From NCBI GenBank assembly GCA_022736495.1, contig DZCR01000062.1, positions 1-16,830 on the forward strand: 16,830 nt of DNA, read 5' to 3'. Positions 9,078 through 16,830 of this stretch are shown piece after piece. The DNA is from Desulfobacca acetoxidans (lineage in GTDB: Bacteria; Desulfobacterota; Desulfobaccia; Desulfobaccales; 0-14-0-80-60-11). Positions within the stretch are counted from its first letter, which is position 1. Every line of letters starts with the position of its first letter. The translations under genes were made by a program, and so were the position numbers. A model generated the notes under the pieces. It was given only the letters and a program-made list of their open reading frames with translations, had not been told where the DNA came from and made no database searches.

Positions 9078-10081
9078 GTTGGAGCAACCTCTCTTTAGCG
9101 CGGCGTTTGCTGTGGACGGTCACACTGGGTGGCCTGCTTTTGGCCCTCAGTCTGGCCCTGGGGATGTGTCTGGGCTCCACTCCCGCCAGTTGGCGCCAAA
9201 ACCTGGCGGCGCTTTTGGGCCAAAGTGGTCCCGATGACATCCTGACCACCATTATCTGGCGAATTCGTTGGCCCCGGGTGCTGTTGGCAGGTCTGGTGGG
9301 CGCCAGCCTGTCCCTGGGCGGCCTGGTGTTTCAAGCCCTGCTGCGCAATCCCCTGGCCGATCCCTATATCCTGGGAATCTCCGGCGGGTCCGCAGTGGGG
9401 GCCATTTTGGGGCTGTTGGCGGGGTTGGCCCCCTTCCCCGGCGTGGCGCTTTTGGCTTTTTTGGGAAGCATGGGCACCCTGCTGCTGGTCCTGGTGATCA
9501 CCGCCGGCGAGCCTGGGGGCCGGAAAGGTTCATTGCTGCTCTCCGGCGTCATGGTGAACGCCTTCTGTTCCGCCGCGATCATCTTCCTGGTGTCCATCAC
9601 CCAGGATGCGCGGTTACACAACATGCTCTACTGGCTGATGGGCGACCTTTCCATGTCCGCCCCCGACCAGACAACTTTTTTGATCTATTTCTTGCTGCCT
9701 TGTTTCCTGGTGGTACTCTGCCTGGCCCGGCCCCTGAACCTTTTGCTCATGGGAGAAGAGACGGCCCTGTACCTGGGCTTGAACGTGGCCCTAACCTCCC
9801 GGGTCCTGCTCATCGTCACCTCTTTGATGGTGAGTTTAGCGGTCTGCCAATCCGGCCTGGTGGGATTCGTCGGGCTGGTGGTCCCCCACCTCTTCCGGCT
9901 CCGGCTGGGGCCGGACCACCGGCTCCTCATTCCCGCCTGCCTCCTGGGAGGAGGGAGTTACCTGATAGTGTGCGATCTGGTCTCCCGAATACTGCCCTCA
10001 CAGGGGGAGATGCCCGTGGGAGTGATTACCGCCATGGTAGGCGCGCCGCTGTTCGTTCTCCTGTTGATGAGGTCCAGATGA
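9074..10081 (+). CDS. btuC: Cobalamin ABC transporter permease, BtuC/FecCD family
   Basis: Inner-membrane permease, expected as a homodimer of about ten helices per subunit. Much of the 335-residue chain is hydrophobic membrane segments. Family motifs: LRNPLADPYILGISGGSAVGA (about 90-110) and GLVGFVGLVVPHLFR (about 262-276, near the loop that contacts the ATPase), then the PVGVITAMVGAPLFVLLL ending. The start ATG overlaps the preceding stop (ATGA) and has no obvious ribosome site of its own, so translation is probably coupled. The end overlaps the ATPase start in the same way. Confidence 0.93.
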   Translation: MSWSNLSLARRLLWTVTLGGLLLALSLALGMCLGSTPASWRQNLAALLGQSGPDDILTTIIWRIRWPRVLLAGLVGASLSLGGLVFQALLRNPLADPYILGISGGSAVGAILGLLAGLAPFPGVALLAFLGSMGTLLLVLVITAGEPGGRKGSLLLSGVMVNAFCSAAIIFLVSITQDARLHNMLYWLMGDLSMSAPDQTTFLIYFLLPCFLVVLCLARPLNLLLMGEETALYLGLNVALTSRVLLIVTSLMVSLAVCQSGLVGFVGLVVPHLFRLRLGPDHRLLIPACLLGGGSYLIVCDLVSRILPSQGEMPVGVITAMVGAPLFVLLLMRSR

Positions 10082-10887
10082 CGCCTCCCGCGGTTCTGGC
10101 AAAACATCTCCACGTTTCTTACGGCCAGCAGCCGGTCCTCCGTGATCTCTCCATCGCGGTGCCGGAAGGGGCCTTTTTCATTATCATCGGACCTAACAGC
10201 TCGGGGAAAACCACGCTCTTACGAACCATGGCCGGGGCGGTGAAACCCCAGCAGGGGCAGGTGGAACTCTGGGGGACCCCGATAGGTCATTTTTCGAAAA
10301 AAGCCCTGGCCCGTCTGGTCGCGGTAGTGCCCCAACGGGTGGCCACGGATATTCCTTTTACCGTCCAGGAAGTGGTCCTCATGGGGCGCTCGCCCCACGT
10401 GGGATGGCTGGATCTGGAAAAGCCAAGAGACCTGGAATTGGCTGCAGAAGCCATGGCCTTTACCAACGTGTCTCACCTGGCCCAGCGGCCCTTGCCGCAA
10501 CTCAGCGGCGGGGAATTGCAGCGGGTAATCATCGCCCGGGCTATCTGCCAGCAGTCGCGCCTTATTCTCCTGGACGAACCCACTGCGGCCTTGGACCCGG
10601 CCCATCAGGTGAGCATCATGGACCTGATGGCGCAATTGCAACAAGAACGGGGCCTGACGGTGGTTATGGTTTCCCATGACCTGAACCTGGCCGCCATGTA
10701 CGCTGAACAACTGCTCCTGTTGAAAGAGGGGAAAGCCGTCCAAGCGGGGCCACCCGCCGAAGTTCTTACTTATGAGCAACTGGAGCGAGCTTACGGATGC
10801 CCTATGCTGGTGGATGAAAATCCTCTGGGCCGGGTGCCCCGGGTCAATCTGGTGCCCCAAAAATTCCTCCCGCCTCGCAACTCCTGA
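10078..10887 (+). CDS. btuD: Cobalamin ABC transporter ATPase, BtuD-like
   Basis: The ATP-hydrolysing subunit of the B12 importer, 269 residues, at the cytoplasmic face. Seen: Walker A GPNSSGKTT (38-46; Ser where many relatives have Gly, still within the consensus), Q-loop Gln86 in VVPQRV, signature LSGGELQR (142-149), Walker B LILLDEP (Asp166, Glu167) with a D-loop, and switch His200 in VSHDLNLAA. The C-terminal tail is similar in length to FecE/BtuD-type ATPases. ATG 10078 overlaps the permease stop (ATGA), and GAGG at 10069-10072 is a reasonable ribosome site. It is the last gene of the operon; no convincing terminator follows. Confidence 0.93.
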   Translation: MTPPAVLAKHLHVSYGQQPVLRDLSIAVPEGAFFIIIGPNSSGKTTLLRTMAGAVKPQQGQVELWGTPIGHFSKKALARLVAVVPQRVATDIPFTVQEVVLMGRSPHVGWLDLEKPRDLELAAEAMAFTNVSHLAQRPLPQLSGGELQRVIIARAICQQSRLILLDEPTAALDPAHQVSIMDLMAQLQQERGLTVVMVSHDLNLAAMYAEQLLLLKEGKAVQAGPPAEVLTYEQLERAYGCPMLVDENPLGRVPRVNLVPQKFLPPRNS

Positions 10888-11118
10888 CGCTTCCGGAAAA
10901 AATCCCCTGGGAGGCATTCCAAGGGGAGCATGGCGGTTCCGGGGGCCAGGAAAACCCGTTATTGCAAGCCGGCATTTCGGTTTAACCCCGGCGCTTGGTT
11001 GCGGCGTTGTGGTTCTGGCCATTGACATGATAAGATTGGCTTGGTTGGCCTCTTGCTATCGCGTTTGCCAAAAGTTTCTTCCTCTTAGGAAGTCGGAGAC
11101 GATCATGTGGAGTAACCC
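10888..11118. other. Intergenic gap between B12 operon and signalling pair
   Basis: This 231-base stretch has no supportable gene. TCCCC (10903-10907) and GGGGA (10923-10927) can form a short imperfect hairpin with no T run. A TTGACA at 11022-11027 has no matching -10 at normal spacing, so the promoter of the kinase is not identified. GGAG at 11109-11112 is the kinase ribosome site. Confidence 0.5.
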
Positions 11119-14100
11119 ATGAGGATTAAAAGATTATTCCAGATAATGTTCGGATTATTTTTCCTCTTCATTATCACGCTGGGGATATTGGCGGCGCTCC
11201 TTTTCATTAACCAGCGGAAGTTAGAAAAAAGCGAGAAGCTCCGTTATGACTCTTACGTGTTGGCCGAGCTTTTACGTCAGACTTCAAACGACCTGACGCG
11301 TTTTGCCAGAACTTATGTGGTAACTGGTGACCCTAAATATGAGCGATACTATTGGGATATTTTGGCAATTCGCGAGGGCGCCAAGCCGTGGCCCAAAGAC
11401 TTTGGACGGATTTACTGGGATTTTGTGGCGGCAACCGGCAAAGCACCTCGACCGGAAGGGCCAACCATCTCCCTTTACCAGCTTTTGAAAAACGTCGGAA
11501 CCACCCAGGAGGAATTCGCCAAACTGCTGAAGGCGGAAGGCAATTCAAATGCCTTGGTGAGAACTGAAGAGACCGCCATGAATGCGGTCAAAGGCCTCTA
11601 TGACGACGGCTCCGGCGAGTTTACCAAACACGGCGAGCCCAATCGGACCTGGGCCATTAAAATTCTCTACGATGAGGCCTATCACCAGGAAAAGGCGAAA
11701 ATCATGCGGCCCATCGATGATTTTTTCGTCATGATGGATGCCAGAACCTTGCAGGCCACCAAAAAGTACGAGCGGGCGGGTCGCCTCTATCTGCGTTTTA
11801 TTCTCGGGGTGTTGGCCCTTTTATTCATCCTGACCCTTACTTCCTTTGCCTTCATTTCCTCCAAGGTGAACTCAAGCTTTGCTGCGTTCGGCGAATTTTT
11901 TCGACGCGCCGCGGCGGGAGACAGCCGGATTAAACCGGAGCAGGTGAATTTTCGGGAATTTCAAGACATGGCCGGAGCCGCTAACCAAATGGTGATAGAG
12001 CGGCAAAAGGCGGAAGAAGCGCTGCGGGATAGTAAGGAGCGCTTGAAGTTAACCCTGGGTGCTACGGGCATCGGCATCTGGGAGAGAGATTTGAGCCATA
12101 GTACCCTCACCTGGGATAAGGCCACCGAATCTATCCTGGGCTTAACCTCTGAGGAATTGTCAGATCAACGGGAAATTTTCTTGGAGCGCGTCCACGCGGA
12201 TGACCTGGAGCGGATGCGGGAGGAAACCCGGCAGGCCATTGCAGGAGTCCGGGATTACAGCAGCGAATTTCGGGTAATTTGGCCGGATGCCAGTATGCAC
12301 GTGGTGGCGACTCGCGCGGTGGTGTTGCGTGATGCACTTGGCGTCGCTACCCGGATGATCGGCACCTGCTGGGACATCACCGATGCCAAGCAGAGGGAAC
12401 AACTGGCGCTTTTGGGCTCCGAAGTAGGCGATGCCTTGACCAGCCTTAAACCGATTCAGGAGAGGCTGCAACTGTGTGCTGCAGGTTTGGTGCGTCAGCT
12501 TGATGCAGCCCTGGCTCGGATTTGGATAGTAAATAAACAGGGTGACCTGCTGGAGATGCAAGCCAGTGCCGGGATCCACACCCAAACCGATGGCACCCGG
12601 AGTCGGATACCGGTGGGCAGCTATAAAATTGGCCGTATCGCCCAGGAAGTCCAGCCGCGCTTTACCAATAATGTGGGTATAGAGCCTGATATCGATGACA
12701 AGGAATGGGTGAAACAAAACGGTCTGGTGAGTTTTGTCGGTCATCCCCTGGTGGTGGAGGGCCGGGTGGTGGGCGTTATGGCGTTTTTTTCCCGGACGAA
12801 ACTGAATCCCGATACGGTGCATGCCCTCAGCGGCATTGCCAAGACCATCGCCGTTTCGGTTGACCGGGACCGGGCCGAAAAGGAGTTACAGCAGGCGCGT
12901 GCTGCGGCTGAGGCCGCCACTCAGGCCAAGAGCAATTTTCTGGCCAACATGAGCCACGAGATCCGTACCCCGATGAACGCCATCATCGGTATGAGTTATT
13001 TAGCGCTTAAGACTGATTTGACCGCAAAACAACATGACTATATCAGTAAAATCCACACATCCGCCAATACCCTGTTAGGAATTATCAACGACATTCTGGA
13101 TTTCTCCAAGATTGAAGCCGGCAAGCTCTCCATGGAGTCGGTGGACTTCAATCTGGATGAAGTGCTGGATAGCCTGGCCACCCTGCTCACGGTAAAAGCC
13201 CGGGAAAAAGAGCAGGTGGAGGTCTTGTTCGGTATTTCTTCCGACGTGCCGCGTTTCCTTGTGGGGGACCCCTTGCGGCTGGGGCAAGTGCTCTTAAACT
13301 TGACGAACAACGCCATCAAGTTTACCGAGTCCGGCGAAATCGTGGTTTCCACGGAAATGATTGCCCGGGACCAGGATCGGGTAACCCTGAAATTCTCGGT
13401 AAGTGACACCGGTATTGGCCTGACTCGGGAGCAAATCAACAAACTTTTCCAGGCCTTCTCCCAGGCCGACACTTCCACCACCCGGAAATACGGCGGCACC
13501 GGCTTAGGCCTGACCATCAGCAAACGTCTGGTGGACCTGATGGGCGGGGAGATCTGGGTGGAAAGCCAACCCGGCCAGGGCAGCACCTTCATCTTTAGCG
13601 CCAGCTTTGGCCTTGGCAAAGAAAAGGCGAAAAAGGGGTTGGTGCCTTCCCGGGACCTGCGAGGCATGAAGGTGTTGGTGGTGGATGACAATGCCACCTC
13701 CAGGCAGATTTTGCAGGAAATTTTGAAATCCTTTACCTTTGAGGTCACCCAGGCTGCTTCAGGAGAGGAGGGGCTAGCGGAGATCGAGAAAGCCTCGCCG
13801 GACCACCCCTTTGAGTTGGTGGTCATGGATTGGAAGATGCCGGGTATGGACGGCATCGAAGCCTCCAGGATCATTAAGACTCATCCCCATTTGAGCAAGA
13901 TCCCCGCTATAATCATGGTCACCAATTATAGCCGGGAAGAGATCATGGGTCAGGCTGAAGACGCAGGACTGGACGGTTTCCTCATCAAGCCGGTGAGTCC
14001 CTCATTGCTCTTTGACACCATCATGCAGACATTCGGAGACCGTGTGGCCGACCGCGCTCCCGCCCCCCCCAAAGAAGTCGCATTGGAGGGCAGGGTGGGG

Positions 14101-15153
14101 CAAACCATCCAGGGAGCCAGGGTGCTGTTGGTCGAGGATAACGAGATCAATCAGCAGGTGGCGATGGAGATTTTGGCCGGAGCGGGCGTCAAGGTTTCCC
14201 TGGCCACGAACGGCCGGGAAGCGGTCAAAGCAGTCAGTGAAGACGATTTTGATGCGGTGCTCATGGACGTGCAGATGCCGGTCATGGACGGGTACGAGGC
14301 CACCCAGGTCATCCGCCGCGACCCCCGCCGCCAGGATTTGCCCATCATCGCCATGACCGCTCATGCCATGGCCGGGGATAAGGCAAAATCATTGGCAGCC
14401 GGCATGAATGATCATATCACCAAACCGATCGATCCGGACGAACTGTACCGCACCCTGGGACAATATCTTGGCAGGCCTGCAACTCAGGCGGAAGCGGAAC
14501 CGGCGGCTGCAGAGCCCGCCAGACCCATTATGCCCGAGGAGGCCGAAGCGCTGCCTAAACTGGACGGCATCGACGTGGCCGCGGGTCTCAAGCGGCTCTT
14601 GGGCAACCAGAAAACTTATCTGAGAATTCTCCGGCAGTTCGGGAAGGACTCTCAGGGGGCGGCTGAGGCTATTAAAGCATATGCTTCCGCGGGTAAGGAT
14701 CAAGAGGCGGCAATTCTGGCCCACACCCTGAAGGGCGCCGCCGGCAATATTGGCGCGTCAGGGCTGCAAGAGGCCGCCGCTGCGCTGGAAGGATGGTTCA
14801 AGGGGGGCGGCCAGGGATTGCCGGAGCCGGCCTATAGCGATTTTTCCAGGGAACTTCGAAGAGTGCTGGCATCGCTTCAGGCTTTGGAGGAAGTCAAGCC
14901 GCCAGGGCCGGCGGCGGGAGGGGATAAACCCGCTCCGTTGCCGCCGGAGTTGGCCAAGGAAGTGGCGCAGCATCTGCGAGACGCCGTTGCGGCTGGGGAT
15001 GTGACGGAACTGGCCGACATCGCCGCGGCCTTGACGGCCCGGACTGACAGCGCCGCCGGGTACGGGGCGGAAATTCAGCAATTGACCCTGGAATTTGACT
15101 TCGAAGGCTTGTTGCAGCTAGCCAGCCGGCTGGACGAGATTGCCAGCAGTTAA
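11119..15153 (+). CDS. Membrane hybrid histidine kinase (PAS-GAF-HisKA-HATPase-REC-REC-HPt)
   Basis: A 1344-residue sensor kinase with an internal phosphorelay. Domains in order: membrane helix 6-30; extracytoplasmic helical sensor 31-223 (no named family recognised; segments [21 protein letters not shown] and [18 protein letters not shown]); membrane helix about 226-248; HAMP-like linker; PAS about 305-430; GAF about 438-590; coiled linker; HisKA with phospho-acceptor His613 in SHEIRTPMN; HATPase with N box [10 protein letters not shown]1 DTGIGL (Asp763), G2 GGTGLGL (792-798). REC1 follows from 850 (Asp904, Lys957), then REC2 from about 1000 (Asp1050, Lys1102), and HPt with His1202 in [14 protein letters not shown] helical 95-residue tail follows the HPt. 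All key residues are intact. The start ATG has GGAG six bases upstream. The cyclase response regulator 15 bases downstream is the obvious partner. Confidence 0.95.
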   Translation: MRIKRLFQIMFGLFFLFIITLGILAALLFINQRKLEKSEKLRYDSYVLAELLRQTSNDLTRFARTYVVTGDPKYERYYWDILAIREGAKPWPKDFGRIYWDFVAATGKAPRPEGPTISLYQLLKNVGTTQEEFAKLLKAEGNSNALVRTEETAMNAVKGLYDDGSGEFTKHGEPNRTWAIKILYDEAYHQEKAKIMRPIDDFFVMMDARTLQATKKYERAGRLYLRFILGVLALLFILTLTSFAFISSKVNSSFAAFGEFFRRAAAGDSRIKPEQVNFREFQDMAGAANQMVIERQKAEEALRDSKERLKLTLGATGIGIWERDLSHSTLTWDKATESILGLTSEELSDQREIFLERVHADDLERMREETRQAIAGVRDYSSEFRVIWPDASMHVVATRAVVLRDALGVATRMIGTCWDITDAKQREQLALLGSEVGDALTSLKPIQERLQLCAAGLVRQLDAALARIWIVNKQGDLLEMQASAGIHTQTDGTRSRIPVGSYKIGRIAQEVQPRFTNNVGIEPDIDDKEWVKQNGLVSFVGHPLVVEGRVVGVMAFFSRTKLNPDTVHALSGIAKTIAVSVDRDRAEKELQQARAAAEAATQAKSNFLANMSHEIRTPMNAIIGMSYLALKTDLTAKQHDYISKIHTSANTLLGIINDILDFSKIEAGKLSMESVDFNLDEVLDSLATLLTVKAREKEQVEVLFGISSDVPRFLVGDPLRLGQVLLNLTNNAIKFTESGEIVVSTEMIARDQDRVTLKFSVSDTGIGLTREQINKLFQAFSQADTSTTRKYGGTGLGLTISKRLVDLMGGEIWVESQPGQGSTFIFSASFGLGKEKAKKGLVPSRDLRGMKVLVVDDNATSRQILQEILKSFTFEVTQAASGEEGLAEIEKASPDHPFELVVMDWKMPGMDGIEASRIIKTHPHLSKIPAIIMVTNYSREEIMGQAEDAGLDGFLIKPVSPSLLFDTIMQTFGDRVADRAPAPPKEVALEGRVGQTIQGARVLLVEDNEINQQVAMEILAGAGVKVSLATNGREAVKAVSEDDFDAVLMDVQMPVMDGYEATQVIRRDPRRQDLPIIAMTAHAMAGDKAKSLAAGMNDHITKPIDPDELYRTLGQYLGRPATQAEAEPAAAEPARPIMPEEAEALPKLDGIDVAAGLKRLLGNQKTYLRILRQFGKDSQGAAEAIKAYASAGKDQEAAILAHTLKGAAGNIGASGLQEAAAALEGWFKGGGQGLPEPAYSDFSRELRRVLASLQALEEVKPPGPAAGGDKPAPLPPELAKEVAQHLRDAVAAGDVTELADIAAALTARTDSAAGYGAEIQQLTLEFDFEGLLQLASRLDEIASS

Positions 15154-15168
15154 AGGGAGAATAGCCAT

Positions 15169-16545
15169 ATGACCAATGAGTTGACCTCAGCGGCCACCAA
15201 CCAACCACAACCGGAGCAATTATTGCTTGTAGATGACAATGTCACAAATCTGCAAGTATTGCATCAAACTCTGGATGGCCGGGGATACAAACTGCTCGTG
15301 GCCAAGAGTGGCGCCAGCGCCTTGGCCATTGCTGCAAAAGCGAAACCGTCCCTCATCCTGCTGGACATTATGATGCCAGAGATGGATGGGTACGAGGTGT
15401 GCCGGCATCTTAAAAGCGACCCGGAACTCAAAGATATTCCGGTTATTTTTCTTTCCGCCCTCACCGACACCAAGGATAAGGTGAAAGGGTTGGATCTGGG
15501 AGCGGTGGATTATATCTCCAAGCCTTTTCAACCGGAAGAGGTGATCGCCCGGGTCAACACGCATCTGACCATCAGCAGTTTGAAAAGGGACCTGGCAGAG
15601 AAAAACCAAGAACTGCAGACCGCCAACGAAATCCTGGAAGAGCGGGTTAGGCAGCGGACCGCCGAATTGACGGCGCTGAATGCCGTCTACGAGCGCTTTG
15701 TGCCCCGTGAGTTCCTGAGTCTCTTGGGAAAAAAGAGCATCCTGGAAATTAGCCTGGGCGACCAGATAAAGCAGAAAATGACCGTGATGTTCGCCGATGT
15801 GCGCGGGTGGACGACGTTATCGGAAACCATGTCGCCACGGGAAAATTTCAACTTTATCAATGCCTATCTGCAATGGGTCAGTCCGGTGATCAAAGAACAC
15901 CATGGGTTTATCGATCAATATTACGGCGACGGGGTGATGGCCCTGTTCCCCGGAACCGCGGATGACGCGGTCCAGGCCGCTGTCGCCATGCACGCGGCCG
16001 TGAAAAAATTTAATAACCAGAGGGAACAGCAGGGGATGCCCCCCGTTGGCATCGGGGTGGGACTGCACATCGGCGACCTGATGCTCGGAATTATCGGGAG
16101 CGAAGACCGCCTGCAAGGGGCGGTAGTGGCAGATGTAGTGAACTCTGCGGCCCGCCTGGAAGGATTAACCCGGATATATGGCTCTTCGATTTCAATCAGC
16201 GAATCAATCCTGTCTTCCTTGAAAGAGCCGGATATCTATCACCATCGCTTCGTGGATCAGGTCAGGGTGAAAGGGAAAGACCTTCCCGTTACCGTCTATG
16301 AGATTTTTGATGGGGACCCGCCGGAAGTGGTGCGCTTAAAGGTCGAGACCAGGGCGAATTTTGAAGAGGGACTTCGCCTTTATTATGAGCGCAAATTCGC
16401 GGAGGCCAGCGTCCAATTCAACCAGGTTTTGGCAAAGTATCCGGAAGACAAGGCTGCCCGGATTTATCTGACCCGTTCCGCGACCTACATGGTGCAAGGT
16501 GTTCCTGAGGAATGGACGGGGGTGGAAAATTTAACGGTGAAATGA
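15169..16545 (+). CDS. Response regulator with class III adenylate/guanylate cyclase output
   Basis: A receiver controlling a nucleotide cyclase, 458 residues, cytoplasmic. REC about 18-130: LLVDDN, phospho-acceptor Asp66 in LLDIMMPEMDG, Lys118 in SKPF. A coiled coil follows (about 140-170). The cyclase domain has metal Asp210 (FADVRGW) and Asp254 (YYGDGVMALF), Asp322, and transition-state Asn325 and Arg329 in DVVNSAARLE. The adenine-selecting Lys expected in the DKxxGD-type motif is Gln250 (IDQYYGD), so substrate preference is uncertain although Asp322 argues for ATP. The C-terminal 85 residues look like a TPR-like helical pair (FEEGLRLYYERKFAEASVQFNQVLAKYPED). AGGGAG at 15154-15159 is the ribosome site. 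Tight linkage to the hybrid kinase suggests that its HPt phosphorylates this receiver. Confidence 0.93.
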   Translation: MTNELTSAATNQPQPEQLLLVDDNVTNLQVLHQTLDGRGYKLLVAKSGASALAIAAKAKPSLILLDIMMPEMDGYEVCRHLKSDPELKDIPVIFLSALTDTKDKVKGLDLGAVDYISKPFQPEEVIARVNTHLTISSLKRDLAEKNQELQTANEILEERVRQRTAELTALNAVYERFVPREFLSLLGKKSILEISLGDQIKQKMTVMFADVRGWTTLSETMSPRENFNFINAYLQWVSPVIKEHHGFIDQYYGDGVMALFPGTADDAVQAAVAMHAAVKKFNNQREQQGMPPVGIGVGLHIGDLMLGIIGSEDRLQGAVVADVVNSAARLEGLTRIYGSSISISESILSSLKEPDIYHHRFVDQVRVKGKDLPVTVYEIFDGDPPEVVRLKVETRANFEEGLRLYYERKFAEASVQFNQVLAKYPEDKAARIYLTRSATYMVQGVPEEWTGVENLTVK

Positions 16546-16708
16546 TCCGGCCGTTGGGCGCCGCTGGCGTTAAAATATAGGTACGGTCCTGATCCATGCC
16601 GCACAGAAATGCGCCGGTCTTGGGGAGAATTTATTTTCCGTGGATAAAATGCAAGACTATTTATACCAAGTTGCGCTCATAGAAGTAAGGAAAGTTCACA
16701 GTCTATAG
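16546..16708. other. Non-coding stretch after the cyclase gene
   Basis: No supportable ORF, RNA gene or terminator with a T run is visible. The sequence shifts from GC-rich to AT-rich around 16640, marking the change from gene neighbourhood to repeat-bearing spacer. Confidence 0.4.
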
Positions 16709-16710
16709 AG

Positions 16711-16759
16711 GCGCACCCAAGTGTGCGCAGAATCTGAGGGCGGACACATGGGTCCGCCC
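16711..16759. repeat. Tandem-hairpin intergenic palindromic repeat (REP-like)
   Basis: Two hairpins lie nine bases apart. GCGCAC (16711-16716) pairs with GTGCGC (16723-16728) over a six-base loop, and GGGCGGAC (16738-16745) pairs with GTCCGCCC (16752-16759) over ACATGG. The GGGCGGACACATGGGTCCGCCC core, followed by CTAC, resembles REP-like palindromes dispersed in many environmental bacterial genomes. The first hairpin is a diverged version of the same plan. There is no T run, so a terminator role is less likely. Confidence 0.7.
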
Positions 16760-16775
16760 CTACAAAAATTAAATT

Positions 16776-16800
16776 GCTTCTTCGCTATTTGGTGTGGGTA
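16776..16800 (-). repeat. Right copy of the long-range inverted repeat
   Basis: The reverse complement of this segment matches 29-53 at 23 of 25 positions. It begins 16 bases after the hairpin repeat, so it may be the outer part of the same dispersed repeat family; the left copy has no such hairpins within the window. Confidence 0.7.
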
Positions 16801-16830
16801 AGCTGGAAATCAAGTTGCCCAGCGATGAGG

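Noticed and set aside
9268..10887. 539-codon open frame running through the permease gene into the ATPase
   Set aside because: Only the last 269 codons encode the ATPase. The upstream part is an out-of-frame, proline- and glycine-rich translation of btuC; ATG 10078 in the ATGA overlap is the real start.
10903..10927. Hairpin TCCCC / GGGGA just after btuD
   Set aside because: Short and imperfect with no T run; insufficient for a terminator call.
11022..11027. TTGACA upstream of the histidine kinase
   Set aside because: No acceptable -10 at 15-19 bases, and a possible sigma-54 site nearby has the wrong GG to GC spacing.

Overview
The window reads as a piece of a GC-rich, Gram-negative bacterial chromosome. 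It encodes a TonB-dependent outer-membrane receptor with its periplasmic binding protein and ABC importer. It also has a long multi-domain hybrid histidine kinase and intergenic palindromic repeats of a kind often seen in Desulfobacterota genomes. I lean towards a Desulfobacca-like member of that phylum, but this rests on overall gene style; there is no rRNA or other marker here to settle it.

Region 1 (about 1-5183) sits at the pyruvate/C4-acid node. A catabolic-type acetolactate synthase and a class II fumarase are co-directional and nearly touch. A malic enzyme converges on them from the minus strand. Together these would run fumarate to malate to pyruvate (plus CO2 and NAD(P)H), and on to acetolactate. 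The malic enzyme carries about 40 extra N-terminal residues. Upstream of the synthase lies a 107-base element with perfect 16-base inverted ends.

Region 2 (about 5184-10887) is a vitamin B12 uptake operon. A sigma-70-like promoter leads into an adenosylcobalamin riboswitch whose P1 helix can be closed by eye. A strong intrinsic terminator lies about 100 bases downstream and is the probable expression platform. The genes are an unrecognised 104-residue protein, a BtuB-like receptor (TTG start in a TTGA overlap), and BtuF-, BtuC- and BtuD-like proteins. The last three junctions are tight: 18 bases after btuB, then two ATGA overlaps. A second promoter, for malic enzyme, diverges from the same intergenic region.

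Region 3 (about 10888-16545) is a signalling pair: a membrane-bound hybrid histidine kinase (sensor, PAS, GAF, HisKA/HATPase, two receivers, HPt) and, 15 bases later, a receiver-class III nucleotide cyclase protein. The likely output is a cyclic nucleotide, probably cAMP. However, the Lys that normally recognises adenine in the cyclase is a Gln.

The 3' end holds a tandem pair of hairpins typical of a dispersed palindromic repeat. A 25-base sequence near the left end recurs inverted near the right end. Nothing here is an obviously new defence or mobile system. The most unexplained items are the small protein inside the B12 regulon, the two inverted-repeat structures, the malic enzyme extension and the altered cyclase site.
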